NCBI GenBank assembly: GCA_040754815.1 | Contig: JBFMBX010000001.1 | Span: 248,001 to 312,000, forward strand | Source of the DNA: Bellilinea sp040754815 | GTDB lineage: Bacteria; Chloroflexota; Anaerolineae; Anaerolineales; Anaerolineaceae | Length of the DNA stretch: 64,000 bases | Direction: 5' to 3' | Shown: positions 26,104 through 34,402 of the stretch, in pieces | Layout: every line of letters begins with the position of its first letter | Position numbering within the stretch: the stretch's first letter is position 1 | Notes under the pieces: model-generated | Told to the model about the DNA's origin: nothing | The model's database searches: none | Seen by the model: the letters and a program-made list of their open reading frames with translations, nothing else | Position numbers and translations under genes: made by a program

Positions 26104-27057
26104 TCAGGGAACAATCCAGGTGCCGGTCTCGCCTTTCAGCGCGCGGCCGATATTCTCCGGATTGGTGATCAGGGCTTGTTTTCCACCTGCTTCAAGGAAC
26201 CAGATGATCGCCTGAATCTTGGGCGCCATGGAACCTTTGGCAAAATGAGTACCTTCTGCAAGATACTGTTTGGCTTCCGCCAGTGTCATGCGGTCAACCC
26301 ATTTCTGATCCGGTTTACCGTAATTCAAAGCCACTTTTTCCACAGCGGTAGAAATCACCATCAAATCGGCTTTGATTTCACGCGCGAGCAGACTGCTGGC
26401 ATAATCTTTGTCAATCACTGCGGCCACGCCTTGCAAATCACCCTGCTCATTGCGGATGACCGGAATACCGCCGCCGCCGACTGTGATCACCACCACGCCC
26501 GCATCCAGCAGCGTCTTGACCGCTTCCAGTTCCACCACTTCCTGCGGGATGGGAGAAGCCACCACGCGGCGCCAACCCCGGCCGGCATCTTCAACCACGT
26601 TCCAACCCATCTCCTGCTGGCGGCGCTTGGCTTCGGCTTCATCCATGAAACCGCCAATTGGTTTGGTAGGATTCTGGAAAGCCTTATCATTCGGGTCAAC
26701 ACGCACCTGGGTAACTACCGTGGCAACCGATTTCTGAATGCCGCGCCGGCGCAATTCGTTTTGCAAATTCTGCTGCAAAGCATAGCCGATTGCACCCTGC
26801 GAATCGGCACCGCACACATCCAGCGGCACCTCGTGCATTCCTTCCACTTTCGCCGCAATTTCGGAACGGCGCAGAATGAACCCAACCTGCGGGCCATTGC
26901 CATGACCAATAGCCACATCCCAACCCGCTTCGATCATATCCACGATATGATAAGCGGTTTCTTTGGCGGCCTGATACTGATCTTCAACCGATACTTTGGA
27001 ATTATCTTTGATCAGTGAGTTACCACCAATCGCTACAACTGCAAGTTTTTTAGCCAT
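26104..27057 (-). CDS. arcC: Carbamate kinase
   Basis: Transfers phosphate from carbamoyl phosphate to ADP, giving ATP, CO2 and NH3, the energy-conserving step of arginine, allantoin and purine fermentation. The 317-residue amino-acid-kinase-fold protein shows VVAIGGNSLIKD at the N-terminus, GHGNGPQVG near 47, TVVTQVRVDPNDKAFQNPTKPIG near 125, TVGGGGIPVI near 205 and the late KMGSMAPKI-like segment FAKGSMAPKIQA. The start ATG 27057 has AGGAG upstream; an ORF extension to 27081 lacks a ribosome site. It lies 36 bases after a carbamoyltransferase gene, so substrate supply is local. Confidence 0.94.
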   Translation of the reverse strand: MAKKLAVVAIGGNSLIKDNSKVSVEDQYQAAKETAYHIVDMIEAGWDVAIGHGNGPQVGFILRRSEIAAKVEGMHEVPLDVCGADSQGAIGYALQQNLQNELRRRGIQKSVATVVTQVRVDPNDKAFQNPTKPIGGFMDEAEAKRRQQEMGWNVVEDAGRGWRRVVASPIPQEVVELEAVKTLLDAGVVVITVGGGGIPVIRNEQGDLQGVAAVIDKDYASSLLAREIKADLMVISTAVEKVALNYGKPDQKWVDRMTLAEAKQYLAEGTHFAKGSMAPKIQAIIWFLEAGGKQALITNPENIGRALKGETGTWIVP

Positions 27058-27093
27058 AAAATTTAAATCTCCTCTTCTCAAAATGATAATGAT

Positions 27094-28074
27094 TTAGCCC
27101 ATGGTCAGTGCCATCACTGCCATTTGTGCGTGCATACGGTTTTCCGCTTCGTCATAAACAACCGATTGAGGGCCGTCCATCACCCCATCGGTGACTTCAA
27201 TGTTCCGGTCGGCGGGCAAGGGGTGCATGTAGATGGCATCTTCTTTTGCCAGCGCCATCTTGCGCTCATCGGTGATCCAGTGAGAGTACTTCTTGATGAT
27301 CTCTGCACCTTCGTTAGGGTCGGGTGTATGCACCATTGCGCCCCACGACTTGGCGTAGATGATATCGGCATCCTTGAAGGCTTCTTCCATATCATCCACC
27401 ACCTCAAAACCAACTTTGTACTTCCGCGCCTGTTCCTGAGCCATCTCCATCACTTCCGGCATCAGGCGAAATTCCGGCGGATGCGCGAGCACCACATCCA
27501 TACCAAAGCGCGGCATCTGAACAATCAGTGACTGCGGCACGGACATGGGTTTTTGATAGGAAGCAGCATACGCCCACGAAACCACCATTTTCTTGCGGCG
27601 CAGGTCACGGCCTTTCTTCTCGACAATGGTCATCAAATCCGCCAGACACTGGAAAGGATGCCAGATATCGCATTGCATGTTCAGAACCGGCACACGGGAG
27701 TACTTAGCCACTTCACTGATGTATTTATTGCCAACCCCCCAATCCACATGGCGGATGGCAATGCCATCAAAATAGCGACCGAAAATCTCCCCAATTTCCT
27801 TGGGTGTATCGCCGTGCGCGATCTGAGTGGTGCGGCTTTCGATGAAGGCCGCATGACCACCGAGGTGGGCCATACCCGCTTCGAACGACCCGCGCGTGCG
27901 GGTGCTGCTGAAGAAGAACAGCATTGCCAGCACTTTATCGCGCAGGTAGGCGGTGGATTCGTTCAGCGCGCGTTTGCGCTTGAGATCGAACGCCACATCC
28001 AGAACGGTTTCGACTTCCTCTTTGGAGAAATCCAGATCTCCAATCAAGTCACGACCGTGTAAAAAGGTTTGCAT
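27094..28074 (-). CDS. Ornithine-carbamoyltransferase-family enzyme, probably catabolic
   Basis: A 326-residue member of the aspartate/ornithine carbamoyltransferase family. Carbamoyl-phosphate site: FFSSTRTRGSFE near residue 55 (S-T-R-T-R) and HPFQCLADLMTI near 139. The second-substrate loop usually written HCLP is here MHPLPADRNIEV near 292, with a Pro in place of Cys. In a gene cluster ending with carbamate kinase the likely direction is phosphorolysis of a carbamoylated amine or amino acid to carbamoyl phosphate. It is shorter than the knotted YgeW enzyme and is not clearly an anabolic ArgF. The substrate is unknown. Confidence 0.85.
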   Translation of the reverse strand: MQTFLHGRDLIGDLDFSKEEVETVLDVAFDLKRKRALNESTAYLRDKVLAMLFFFSSTRTRGSFEAGMAHLGGHAAFIESRTTQIAHGDTPKEIGEIFGRYFDGIAIRHVDWGVGNKYISEVAKYSRVPVLNMQCDIWHPFQCLADLMTIVEKKGRDLRRKKMVVSWAYAASYQKPMSVPQSLIVQMPRFGMDVVLAHPPEFRLMPEVMEMAQEQARKYKVGFEVVDDMEEAFKDADIIYAKSWGAMVHTPDPNEGAEIIKKYSHWITDERKMALAKEDAIYMHPLPADRNIEVTDGVMDGPQSVVYDEAENRMHAQMAVMALTMG

Positions 28075-28101
28075 GGTTCCTCCAATTTTACCTTTCAGGG
28101 T

Positions 28102-29058
28102 CTATTCCATTTTTCCCAACACTAAGGCAATCAATGCCATGCGCATCACCACACCATTGTAGGCTTCCTGCCAGTAGCGCGACCAGCGGGTGATATCCAC
28201 ATCGGTGGGAATTTCATCCATGCGCGGCAAGGAATGAAGCAGAATGGCATCCGACTTGGCTTTGGTGGTCAGCAGTTCGCGCGTGATCTTGTAGTTGGAG
28301 GGAGTCATGCCCACCTCTTTGCCGGTGCGTTCATCACGGGCTTTGGTGTAATCGGGCTGCACTACCGGTTCAACCAGAATCACATCCGCTTCGGCAATGG
28401 CCTGTTCCACATGCTCCACCTCGCGGAAATTGAGGCTGTACGACTTCAATTCGGCTTTGAATTCCTCGGTCAACGACATATCAGGCGGAGAAACAAAGGT
28501 GATGGGGCAGTCGAATTGCGTCAGAGCATAGCCGAGGGAGTGCATGGTGCGCATGCGCATATCACCCACCGCCAGCCATTTCAAACCATCAATGCGGCCT
28601 TTCTCGCGCAAAACGGTGTAAAGGTCGGTCAAAATCTGGGTCGGGTGTTCGCCCCAGCCATCACCGCCGTTGATAATCGGCACAGATGCCCATTTGGCAG
28701 CTTCGTGCGGTGCACCCTGCTGGAAGTGACGCATGACGATCACATCACCATAAAATTCCAGCATCTTGACGGTATCCTTGATCGATTCCTGATACCAGTC
28801 GCCGGCGCGGGTCATTTTTGCATCGGCAAAACCGGTCACATGCCCGCCCAAACGGTGCATGGCGGCTTCGTGAGCCAGACGGGTGCGGGTACTGGGTTGA
28901 TAAAATGCGGTGACCAGAGTTTTATCTTTGCATAAATCAATGTTCTTGCGTTCTCGGGCAATGTCTTCCATCTTGCGTGCCACTTCGAACACATGGAAGA
29001 ACTCCTGTCTTTCGAAGTCCTTCAAAGAAAGAATATCACGACCTGCAAAACTACGCAT
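28102..29058 (-). CDS. Aspartate-carbamoyltransferase-like enzyme (PyrB-like paralogue)
   Basis: A 318-residue carbamoyltransferase of PyrB type: TAFYQPSTRTRLAHEAAM near residue 51, GGDGWGEHPTQILTDLYTV near 131 and ILLHSLPRMDEI near 272, followed by YWQEAYNGVVMRMALIAL, the usual PyrB C-terminus. The 80s-loop equivalent reads MTRAGDWYQESIKDT, where PyrB has a KGES-type motif, so the amino-acid site may be altered. It is immediately upstream of a second, different carbamoyltransferase and carbamate kinase. No pyrI, pyrC or pyrD accompanies it, which favours a catabolic role over pyrimidine synthesis. Confidence 0.83.
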   Translation of the reverse strand: MRSFAGRDILSLKDFERQEFFHVFEVARKMEDIARERKNIDLCKDKTLVTAFYQPSTRTRLAHEAAMHRLGGHVTGFADAKMTRAGDWYQESIKDTVKMLEFYGDVIVMRHFQQGAPHEAAKWASVPIINGGDGWGEHPTQILTDLYTVLREKGRIDGLKWLAVGDMRMRTMHSLGYALTQFDCPITFVSPPDMSLTEEFKAELKSYSLNFREVEHVEQAIAEADVILVEPVVQPDYTKARDERTGKEVGMTPSNYKITRELLTTKAKSDAILLHSLPRMDEIPTDVDITRWSRYWQEAYNGVVMRMALIALVLGKME

Positions 29059-29114
29059 TGGGTTTTACCTCCGTTTGTAATTTAAGTGATTTGCTCAAAT
29101 TGAATGATTTGATC

Positions 29115-29126
29115 AATCAATTGATT
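29115..29126. promoter_or_regulatory. 12-bp palindrome upstream of the carbamoyltransferase operon
   Basis: AATCAATTGATT is perfectly self-complementary and lies about 60 bases before the ATG at 29058, within an AT-rich stretch that also contains TTTGATCAAT. It could be a regulator site for the two carbamoyltransferase genes and arcC. Its sequence differs from the TTGTCTGACAA site further on. Confidence 0.4.
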
Positions 29127-29192
29127 CTGGAAAATTGGTGAACCGTTATCAAACCTCATTTGGAAAATAAGGTCTTAAAAATCACCTCCTCT

Positions 29193-29936
29193 TTAAACAT
29201 GATTGGCAGTGGAACGGCTGGCAACCCGCCGCACCAGATGGAAACGGAAATACCCGGGCAGGAAATAACTGTGAGAATAATCCACTACCCGCCCGCCGTC
29301 ATCGTACAGATAGGCTTCAAAGAGCAGCAAGGGGTCGCCGCGCTGGATTTCCAATGCTTTGGCAATTTCGGAACTGGCCGAAGTGGCATTGATCTCGGTG
29401 TAGGAATTCATCAGGTTTAGGTCGCCGCGCTTGAGCAGAAAATCCAGCACCGAGCCGGTAAAACCCTGTTCCAGTTCTTCCGGTGAAAGGATGTTCTCCG
29501 GCAGGATGTCAATCAGATACGCTACCGGACGGTGTTCGGTGGTGATGACGCGTTCGACTTTGATGAGCGGTGTGCCTTTTTCCACATTCAGGTTTTCCGC
29601 CAGCATGGCATCCGCCTCAGTGCGGATAACCCTGACATCCCCCATGAACACTTTGAGGTTGATCTTCTCGGCAAGGCTTTCGATGCTTTGCAGCACTTCC
29701 AGTCCGGTTTCAATGACCTGCACATGGCTGACCACAAACGTGCCAATGCCCTGCCGGCGGCGAATCAATCCCTGTCCCTCAAAAGAGCGCATGGCTTCAC
29801 GCAACGTAGCCCGCGAAACACCTAACTGCTTGGCCAGTGCCGGCTCGGAGGGCAGACGCTCACCGGGGGGTGTGCGGGCAATGATCTCCGCCAGCTCCAC
29901 TTGAAGTCGTTGAAATGGATGAATCATGGTCTCCAT
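29193..29936 (-). CDS. GntR/HutC-family transcriptional regulator
   Basis: A 247-residue regulator. The N-terminal winged helix is clear: ERLPSEPALAKQLGVSRATLREAMRSFEGQGLIRRRQGIGTFV at residues 30-72. The C-terminal half has a UTRA-like effector fold (TPLIKVERVITTEHRPVAYLIDILP, then GDPLLLFEAYLYDDGGRVVDYSHSYFLPGYFRFHL), the HutC signature. The start at METMIHPFQ (29936) has AGAGGA 7 bases before; the ORF continues upstream without a ribosome site. It sits between the carbamoyltransferases and the deaminases and is the likely local regulator, with a purine or ureide as a plausible effector (inference). Confidence 0.92.
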   Translation of the reverse strand: METMIHPFQRLQVELAEIIARTPPGERLPSEPALAKQLGVSRATLREAMRSFEGQGLIRRRQGIGTFVVSHVQVIETGLEVLQSIESLAEKINLKVFMGDVRVIRTEADAMLAENLNVEKGTPLIKVERVITTEHRPVAYLIDILPENILSPEELEQGFTGSVLDFLLKRGDLNLMNSYTEINATSASSEIAKALEIQRGDPLLLFEAYLYDDGGRVVDYSHSYFLPGYFRFHLVRRVASRSTANHV

Positions 29937-29952
29937 TCTTTTCCTCTCTTTA

Positions 29953-31746
29953 TCAGGATTCAATGACCGGCAGGAAGCGGAATTGAGTAACATCCACCAG
30001 CCCGCGGTCCGAGATACGCAGCGCCGGGATCACCACCAGCGCAAGCAAACTGAGTTGCATGTTGGGATTATTCAAGGGGCAGCCGCAGGCTTTAAAGCCT
30101 TGCAGCACACTTTCTGCTTCGGCAGCGACCATTTCGGCTCGTTTATTCGACATCAAACCGGCTATCGGAAGATGGACGAATCCAATCACCTGTCCATCTT
30201 TAATGACCACCTGCCCACCGCCCTTTTCTGCCAGAAAATTGGCGGCCTGCGCCATCATTGGTTCATCCGTGCCAACCACAATCATGTGATGGCTGTCATG
30301 GGCAACGGTGGTGGCAATGGCACAGCGCTGATCGAATTGAAAGCCAGAAACCAACCCCACCTGCACAATTCCGCTGGCGCGGTGCCGCTCAACCAGCGCA
30401 ATTTTGGCCAGATCTCTTTCGCCTTCCAGCATCACTTTGCCGTTGCGGATATTCACTTCGCGCTTCAAATGGCGGGTTGGGGCCTGATTTTCAATCACAC
30501 CGATCACATTGGCAACCACCCGCCCCTGTTGCGGGTGTTGAACGTTCAAATCAAAATCCGCTGGGTCAATCGGCCGCTTCAATCGCACCGAGTGGGTTGC
30601 CCAATCCGGGTAAGAAAACGATGAAAGTTCGATAACCAGTTTTTCGTTTTCAGCGATCACTTTGCCTCTGGCAATGACCAGATCGGCGTGAAAATTGACC
30701 AGATCCTTAACCAGGACAATATCCGCATAACGGCCGGGAGCAATCATGCCCAAATCGCGACTGAGGCCAAAGTGAGCGGCCGTGTTGATGGTCGCCATCT
30801 GAATTGCCTGCATCGGTCTCAGGCCCTGCGCGATGGCATGACGGACAACGCGGTCCATGTGGCCTTCCTGCACCAGTGTGACCGAGTGCGAATCATCTGT
30901 GCAGAGAATGAAATGGCGCGAGTCTAACCCCAACTCGGTTATGGCTTTGACCTGTGCGGCCACATCGTGCCATGCCGAGCCGTAGCGCATCATCACCTTC
31001 ATTCCCTGTCGGGCGCGCTGAACGGCATCTTCCAGTGTGGTACCTTCGTGATCATCCTCCGCTCCGCCGGCAATATAGCCGTGAAACGGCAGCCCTAAAT
31101 CCGGCGAAGCGTAGTGGCCGCCGATGACTTTACCGGCTTTGCGGGTCTCTTCCAGTTCGGCATGGACATTTGGCTCGCCGTTGAACACACCGGGGAAGTT
31201 CATCATTTCGCCCAATCCTATAATGCCTTCCCATTGCATGGCCTCAGCCACTTCTTTCGGGCCGATCATTGCGCCGGGTGTTTCCAAACCGGGGGCCGAA
31301 GGAACACAGGAGGGCATTTGCACAAAGACATGAATGGGCTGAATGGCGGCCTCATCCACCATCAAGCGCACCCCATCCAGACCGAACACATTGGCAATTT
31401 CATGCGGATCCACAAACATGCCGGTTGTGCCGCGCGGCGCAACGGCGCGCACAAATTCCGTCACCGTCAGCATGCCCGATTCAACGTGCATGTGGGCATC
31501 CAGTAATCCCGGACAAAGGTAGCGGCCTTCTGCTTCGATAATTTGAGTATGCTCCCCAATGGTATGCTCTGCCGAAGTCCCCACAAAAGCAATCCTGCCA
31601 TCCAGCACAGCCACATCGGTGTTGGGAATAACCTCACCGGATTGAACACAAACCCATTTGCCGTTGCGAACAACCAGATCGGCAGGAAGGCGTCCCATGG
31701 CGCAATCTACCAGTCTGCGGGTGTTCTCAGCGGTTAATTTTCTCAT
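29953..31746 (-). CDS. ade: Adenine deaminase
   Basis: Deaminates adenine to hypoxanthine and ammonia. A 597-residue amidohydrolase of the AdeC type: GLLDAHMHVESGML near residue 80 (metal HxH), TTGMFVDPHEIANVFG near 107, GEMMNFPGV near 180 with the metal-binding Glu, GHYASPD near 210 and ILCTDDSHS near 283. The C-terminal AdeC domain with GLVSGFQ and VAHDSHHMIVVGTD is present. The start ATG 31746 has GGAGGA 6 bases upstream; an ATG 6 bases earlier abuts that site, and a further ORF extension lacks homology. It is 16 bases upstream of the GntR gene. Hypoxanthine could be salvaged by hpt or degraded. Confidence 0.93.
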   Translation of the reverse strand: MRKLTAENTRRLVDCAMGRLPADLVVRNGKWVCVQSGEVIPNTDVAVLDGRIAFVGTSAEHTIGEHTQIIEAEGRYLCPGLLDAHMHVESGMLTVTEFVRAVAPRGTTGMFVDPHEIANVFGLDGVRLMVDEAAIQPIHVFVQMPSCVPSAPGLETPGAMIGPKEVAEAMQWEGIIGLGEMMNFPGVFNGEPNVHAELEETRKAGKVIGGHYASPDLGLPFHGYIAGGAEDDHEGTTLEDAVQRARQGMKVMMRYGSAWHDVAAQVKAITELGLDSRHFILCTDDSHSVTLVQEGHMDRVVRHAIAQGLRPMQAIQMATINTAAHFGLSRDLGMIAPGRYADIVLVKDLVNFHADLVIARGKVIAENEKLVIELSSFSYPDWATHSVRLKRPIDPADFDLNVQHPQQGRVVANVIGVIENQAPTRHLKREVNIRNGKVMLEGERDLAKIALVERHRASGIVQVGLVSGFQFDQRCAIATTVAHDSHHMIVVGTDEPMMAQAANFLAEKGGGQVVIKDGQVIGFVHLPIAGLMSNKRAEMVAAEAESVLQGFKACGCPLNNPNMQLSLLALVVIPALRISDRGLVDVTQFRFLPVIES

Positions 31747-31767
31747 TTCCATTCCTCCGGTAAGAAC

Positions 31768-31802
31768 GCAACCTGTTTCTTTTTTTTGAAGAAACAGGTT
31801 GC
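31768..31802 (-). promoter_or_regulatory. Hairpin between the two deaminase genes
   Basis: A perfect 14-bp stem, GCAACCTGTTTCTT with AAGAAACAGGTTGC, has a 7-base T-rich loop and starts 2 bases past the stop of the 8-oxoguanine deaminase gene. It lies 22 bases before the adenine deaminase ATG. No T-run follows the stem on the minus strand, so partial termination or mRNA protection is more likely than full termination. Confidence 0.55.
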
Positions 31803-31804
31803 CG

Positions 31805-33193
31805 CTAAAAGGATAACAATCGTTTTGCCCGATGATTATGCAGTTCAATCTGACGCATCAGGTCAAGTGTCTGCAATTCACCCTTGCGGACGACCACACG
31901 GCCGTGAACAACAGTGTAATCCACCGGGCGGGGCTGGCAAAAGACCAGCGCGGCAACCGGGTCGTGCAGCGCGCCGGCGTAATCCAACCGGTTGAGGTTG
32001 ATGGCAATGAAATCCGCGCATTTTCCTGCTTCCAGCGAGCCAATATCACTGCGGCCCAGCACAGCCGCCCCGCCGCGGGTAGCCAGTTCCAATGCCTGAC
32101 GAGCGGTCATCAAAGGCGGCGCCGAATCGTGGCTGAGGGAAGCACCGCTCAAACCCGCCCCCAACCGTGCCAGCAGCATTGCCTGGCGTGCCTCCGCCAG
32201 CATGTGCGAGCTGTCGTTAGAGGCTGAGCCATCCACACCCAGACCAACTTTAACCCCTGCGCGCAGATACTCCAAGACCGGCGCAATTCCCGAAGCCAGA
32301 CGCATGTTTGATGATGGGCAATGAGCCACGCCGCAGCCGCTATGCGCAAACACCTGAATTTCAGCGGGGTTGACGTGAACGGCATGGGCAAACCACACAT
32401 CTTCCCCCACCCATTCCAGCGATTCCATGTATCCCACCGGGCGGTAGCCGAATTTCTGCTGACAGAACACCTCTTCATCCTGTGTTTCTGCCAGATGCGT
32501 GTGTAAATGAACGCCGTATTCTCGGGCCAGGCGCGCGCTCTCGCGCATTAAATCGCCCGTGACGCTGAACGGCGAACAGGGCGCCAGAACAATCTGCACC
32601 ATGGCGCCCGGCTTGGGGTCATGGTAGGTCTGGATCAGGCGTTGTGAATCTCGGAGGATGACTTCCTCGTTATCTACCACGGTATCGGGCGGCAGGCCGC
32701 CCTTGCTTTCACCAAGGCTCATCGAACCGCGGGAAGCGTGAAGTCGCAGCCCCACCTGACGGGCCGCCTCAATTTCGTCATCCAACCGCGAACCATTTGG
32801 AAAAAGGTAAAGGTGATCGGAGGCAGTCGTACAGCCGGAAAGAGCCAGTTCGGCCAGCGCTGTCTGGGTGGAAACAAAGATATCCTCCGGGGTCATGCGT
32901 GCCCAAATCGGGTAGAGCGTTTTCAGCCAGTTGAACAGATTGGCATCCTGAGCAGCCGGAATGGCACGCGTCAGGGTCTGGTAAAAATGGTGGTGGGTAT
33001 TGATCAGGCCCGGCAGGACGACATGACCGCTCAGATCGAGGATTTCATCTGCCGATTGAGGTAAATCTCCGCTCTTGCCGACCTGTTCGATGAATCCATC
33101 GCAAATGAAAAGACCTCCATCCGCGATCTCGCGGCGGAGGCCATCCATTGTCACCAGTATGGTTGCATTTTTTACGAGCAGCGTTTGCGTCAT
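31805..33193 (-). CDS. 8-oxoguanine deaminase (AtzA/SsnA-like amidohydrolase)
   Basis: A 462-residue cyclic deaminase. GLINTHHHFYQTLTRAIPAAQDANLF-type sequence near residue 60 is characteristic of bacterial 8-oxoguanine deaminases, followed by LHTHLAETQDEE near 233, HAVHVNPAEI with the metal His near 270 and GVGVDGSASNDSSH near 320 (metal Asp). The likely reaction is 8-oxoguanine to urate and ammonia, at the head of an anaerobic purine-degradation route. The related SsnA of purine clusters is an alternative call. Its promoter region carries the operator-like palindrome at 33290. It is followed by adenine deaminase. Confidence 0.85.
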   Translation of the reverse strand: MTQTLLVKNATILVTMDGLRREIADGGLFICDGFIEQVGKSGDLPQSADEILDLSGHVVLPGLINTHHHFYQTLTRAIPAAQDANLFNWLKTLYPIWARMTPEDIFVSTQTALAELALSGCTTASDHLYLFPNGSRLDDEIEAARQVGLRLHASRGSMSLGESKGGLPPDTVVDNEEVILRDSQRLIQTYHDPKPGAMVQIVLAPCSPFSVTGDLMRESARLAREYGVHLHTHLAETQDEEVFCQQKFGYRPVGYMESLEWVGEDVWFAHAVHVNPAEIQVFAHSGCGVAHCPSSNMRLASGIAPVLEYLRAGVKVGLGVDGSASNDSSHMLAEARQAMLLARLGAGLSGASLSHDSAPPLMTARQALELATRGGAAVLGRSDIGSLEAGKCADFIAINLNRLDYAGALHDPVAALVFCQPRPVDYTVVHGRVVVRKGELQTLDLMRQIELHNHRAKRLLSF

Positions 33194-33248
33194 GGCAAAA
33201 CCAATCTCGTTTTTTTATCAGAGTTGGGGGAAAACTTGCTGATTAGAC

Positions 33249-33261
33249 ATCAGACAATTTC
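33249..33261. promoter_or_regulatory. Second, imperfect copy of the GntR-like site
   Basis: Read on the minus strand this is AATTGTCTGATGT, which shares the 9 bases ATTGTCTGA with the perfect site 40 bases away. The second half-site is degenerate. It lies about 60 bases before the 8-oxoguanine deaminase ATG. Confidence 0.4.
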
Positions 33262-33289
33262 AGTTTACTGGATTTCAGGCTAATTGTCA

Positions 33290-33302
33290 ATTGTCTGACA
33301 AT
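33290..33302. promoter_or_regulatory. GntR-type operator upstream of the 8-oxoguanine deaminase gene
   Basis: ATTGTCTGACAAT is a 13-bp palindrome around one central base and contains TTGTCTGACAA, which fits the FadR-type GntR consensus TNGTNNNACNA exactly. It lies about 100 bases before the deaminase start and just past the folD stop. The GntR gene at 29193 is the obvious candidate regulator, although that protein is of HutC rather than FadR type. Confidence 0.6.
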
Positions 33303-33312
33303 ATGATTTTTA

Positions 33313-34194
33313 TCACATTTTATCGGCCAGCTCGGCCGCCCGCAGCGTATTTTGCAGCAGCATGGCAATCGTCATCGGCCCTACGCCGCCCGGCACAGGG
33401 GTGATATAACTGGCAACCTCTTTGACTTCATCAAAGGCCACATCTCCAACCAGTCTCGATCCTTTGGGATGGCTGGGATCCTCGATGCGGTTAATTCCCA
33501 CATCAATCACCACCGCTCCCGGTTTGACCCAATCGCCGCGCACCATTTCTGCCTTACCCACCGCGGCAATCAATACATCGGCCTGCCTCACCACTGCCGG
33601 CAGATCGCGGGTGCGGGAATGGCAGATGGTGACCGTTGCATCCTCACGCACCAGCAGTAGCGCAACCGGCATCCCCACAATATTCGAACGTCCCAATACC
33701 ACTGCATTGACCCCCCGCAGAGAGGGCAAGGTCTTTTTGAGCAAGTAAATGCAGCCCGCCGGCGTGCAGGGTACAAACGCCGGTTCGCGTCCTTTTTGCG
33801 CCAGCCTGCCAATGTTGACGGGGTGAAAACCATCCACATCCTTGTGTAAACTGATGCTGTTCAAAACTGCTTCTTCATCCAATCCGGCGGGTAGGGGAAG
33901 CTGAACCAGAATGCCATGGATGCGGGGGTCGTGGTTGCACTGACGGACGACTTCTTCCACCTGTTCTTGCGTAGCATCGGCCGGCAATTCAAAGCCAAAC
34001 GATTCAATACCGACCTCGGCACAGGCTTTGCGTTTGGAACGGACATAGACATGCGAAGCCGGGTTATCCCCCACCAGCACAGTTGCCAGCCCCGGACGGG
34101 GCTTTCCGGCGGCAATTCTTGCTTCTACCGCCGCCTTCACCTGCGCTCGCACCTCTTCGGCAATCAATTTGCCGTCAATTAATGCAGCCGTCAT
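33313..34194 (-). CDS. folD: Bifunctional methylene-THF dehydrogenase / methenyl-THF cyclohydrolase
   Basis: Interconverts 5,10-methylene-, 5,10-methenyl- and 10-formyl-tetrahydrofolate. The 293-residue protein shows VGDNPASHVYVRSKRKACAEVGI near residue 42 (catalytic Tyr and Lys of the YVxxK type), ILVQLPLPAGLDEEAVLNSI near 95, KDVDGFHPVNIGRL near 117, VLGRSNIVGMP near 165 for the nucleotide and TPVPGGVGPMTIAMLL near the C-terminus. The N-terminus is intact and no frameshift is seen. In this locus it could process formimino-derived one-carbon units from purine ring opening; it is also a housekeeping enzyme, so the link is suggestive only. Confidence 0.96.
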   Translation of the reverse strand: MTAALIDGKLIAEEVRAQVKAAVEARIAAGKPRPGLATVLVGDNPASHVYVRSKRKACAEVGIESFGFELPADATQEQVEEVVRQCNHDPRIHGILVQLPLPAGLDEEAVLNSISLHKDVDGFHPVNIGRLAQKGREPAFVPCTPAGCIYLLKKTLPSLRGVNAVVLGRSNIVGMPVALLLVREDATVTICHSRTRDLPAVVRQADVLIAAVGKAEMVRGDWVKPGAVVIDVGINRIEDPSHPKGSRLVGDVAFDEVKEVASYITPVPGGVGPMTIAMLLQNTLRAAELADKM

Positions 34195-34262
34195 AATTCC
34201 CTCCTTGAATGGGGTGTTATATCGGCAACCAGCGCCGTTTATACGCCTGTTTAATTTGTTCA

Positions 34263-34275
34263 GTTATCTGACAAT
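34263..34275. promoter_or_regulatory. Third copy of the GntR-like half-site, upstream of folD
   Basis: GTTATCTGACAAT shares TCTGACAAT with the site at 33290 but has A for G in the first half. It lies about 70 bases before the folD ATG (minus) and about 100 bases before the ugd promoter (plus). It suggests, but does not prove, that folD belongs to the same regulon. Confidence 0.4.
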
Positions 34276-34370
34276 AATGGGATACTCTCATTATACCGAT
34301 TTTTACCAAAACAACCATTCAAATTTCACCGCTCATTTCCTTTCGACTCACAAAGTAACCTCATTTCCGG

Positions 34371-34392
34371 TATAATTCAAACAACAGGAGGA
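34371..34392 (+). promoter_or_regulatory. -10 box and ribosome site of ugd
   Basis: TATAAT at 34371-34376 is followed by AGGAGGA at 34386-34392 and the ATG at 34403. The leader would be only about 20 bases. I find no good -35 hexamer. Confidence 0.5.
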
Positions 34393-34402
34393 TTGCGAAC
34401 CC

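Noticed and set aside
26056..27018. 320-residue open frame on the plus strand
   Set aside because: It is the complement of the carbamate kinase gene, has no family features and lacks a ribosome site.
28102..29058. Naming the first carbamoyltransferase pyrB
   Set aside because: It is PyrB-like but lies in a catabolic cluster with an altered substrate loop and no other pyrimidine genes.
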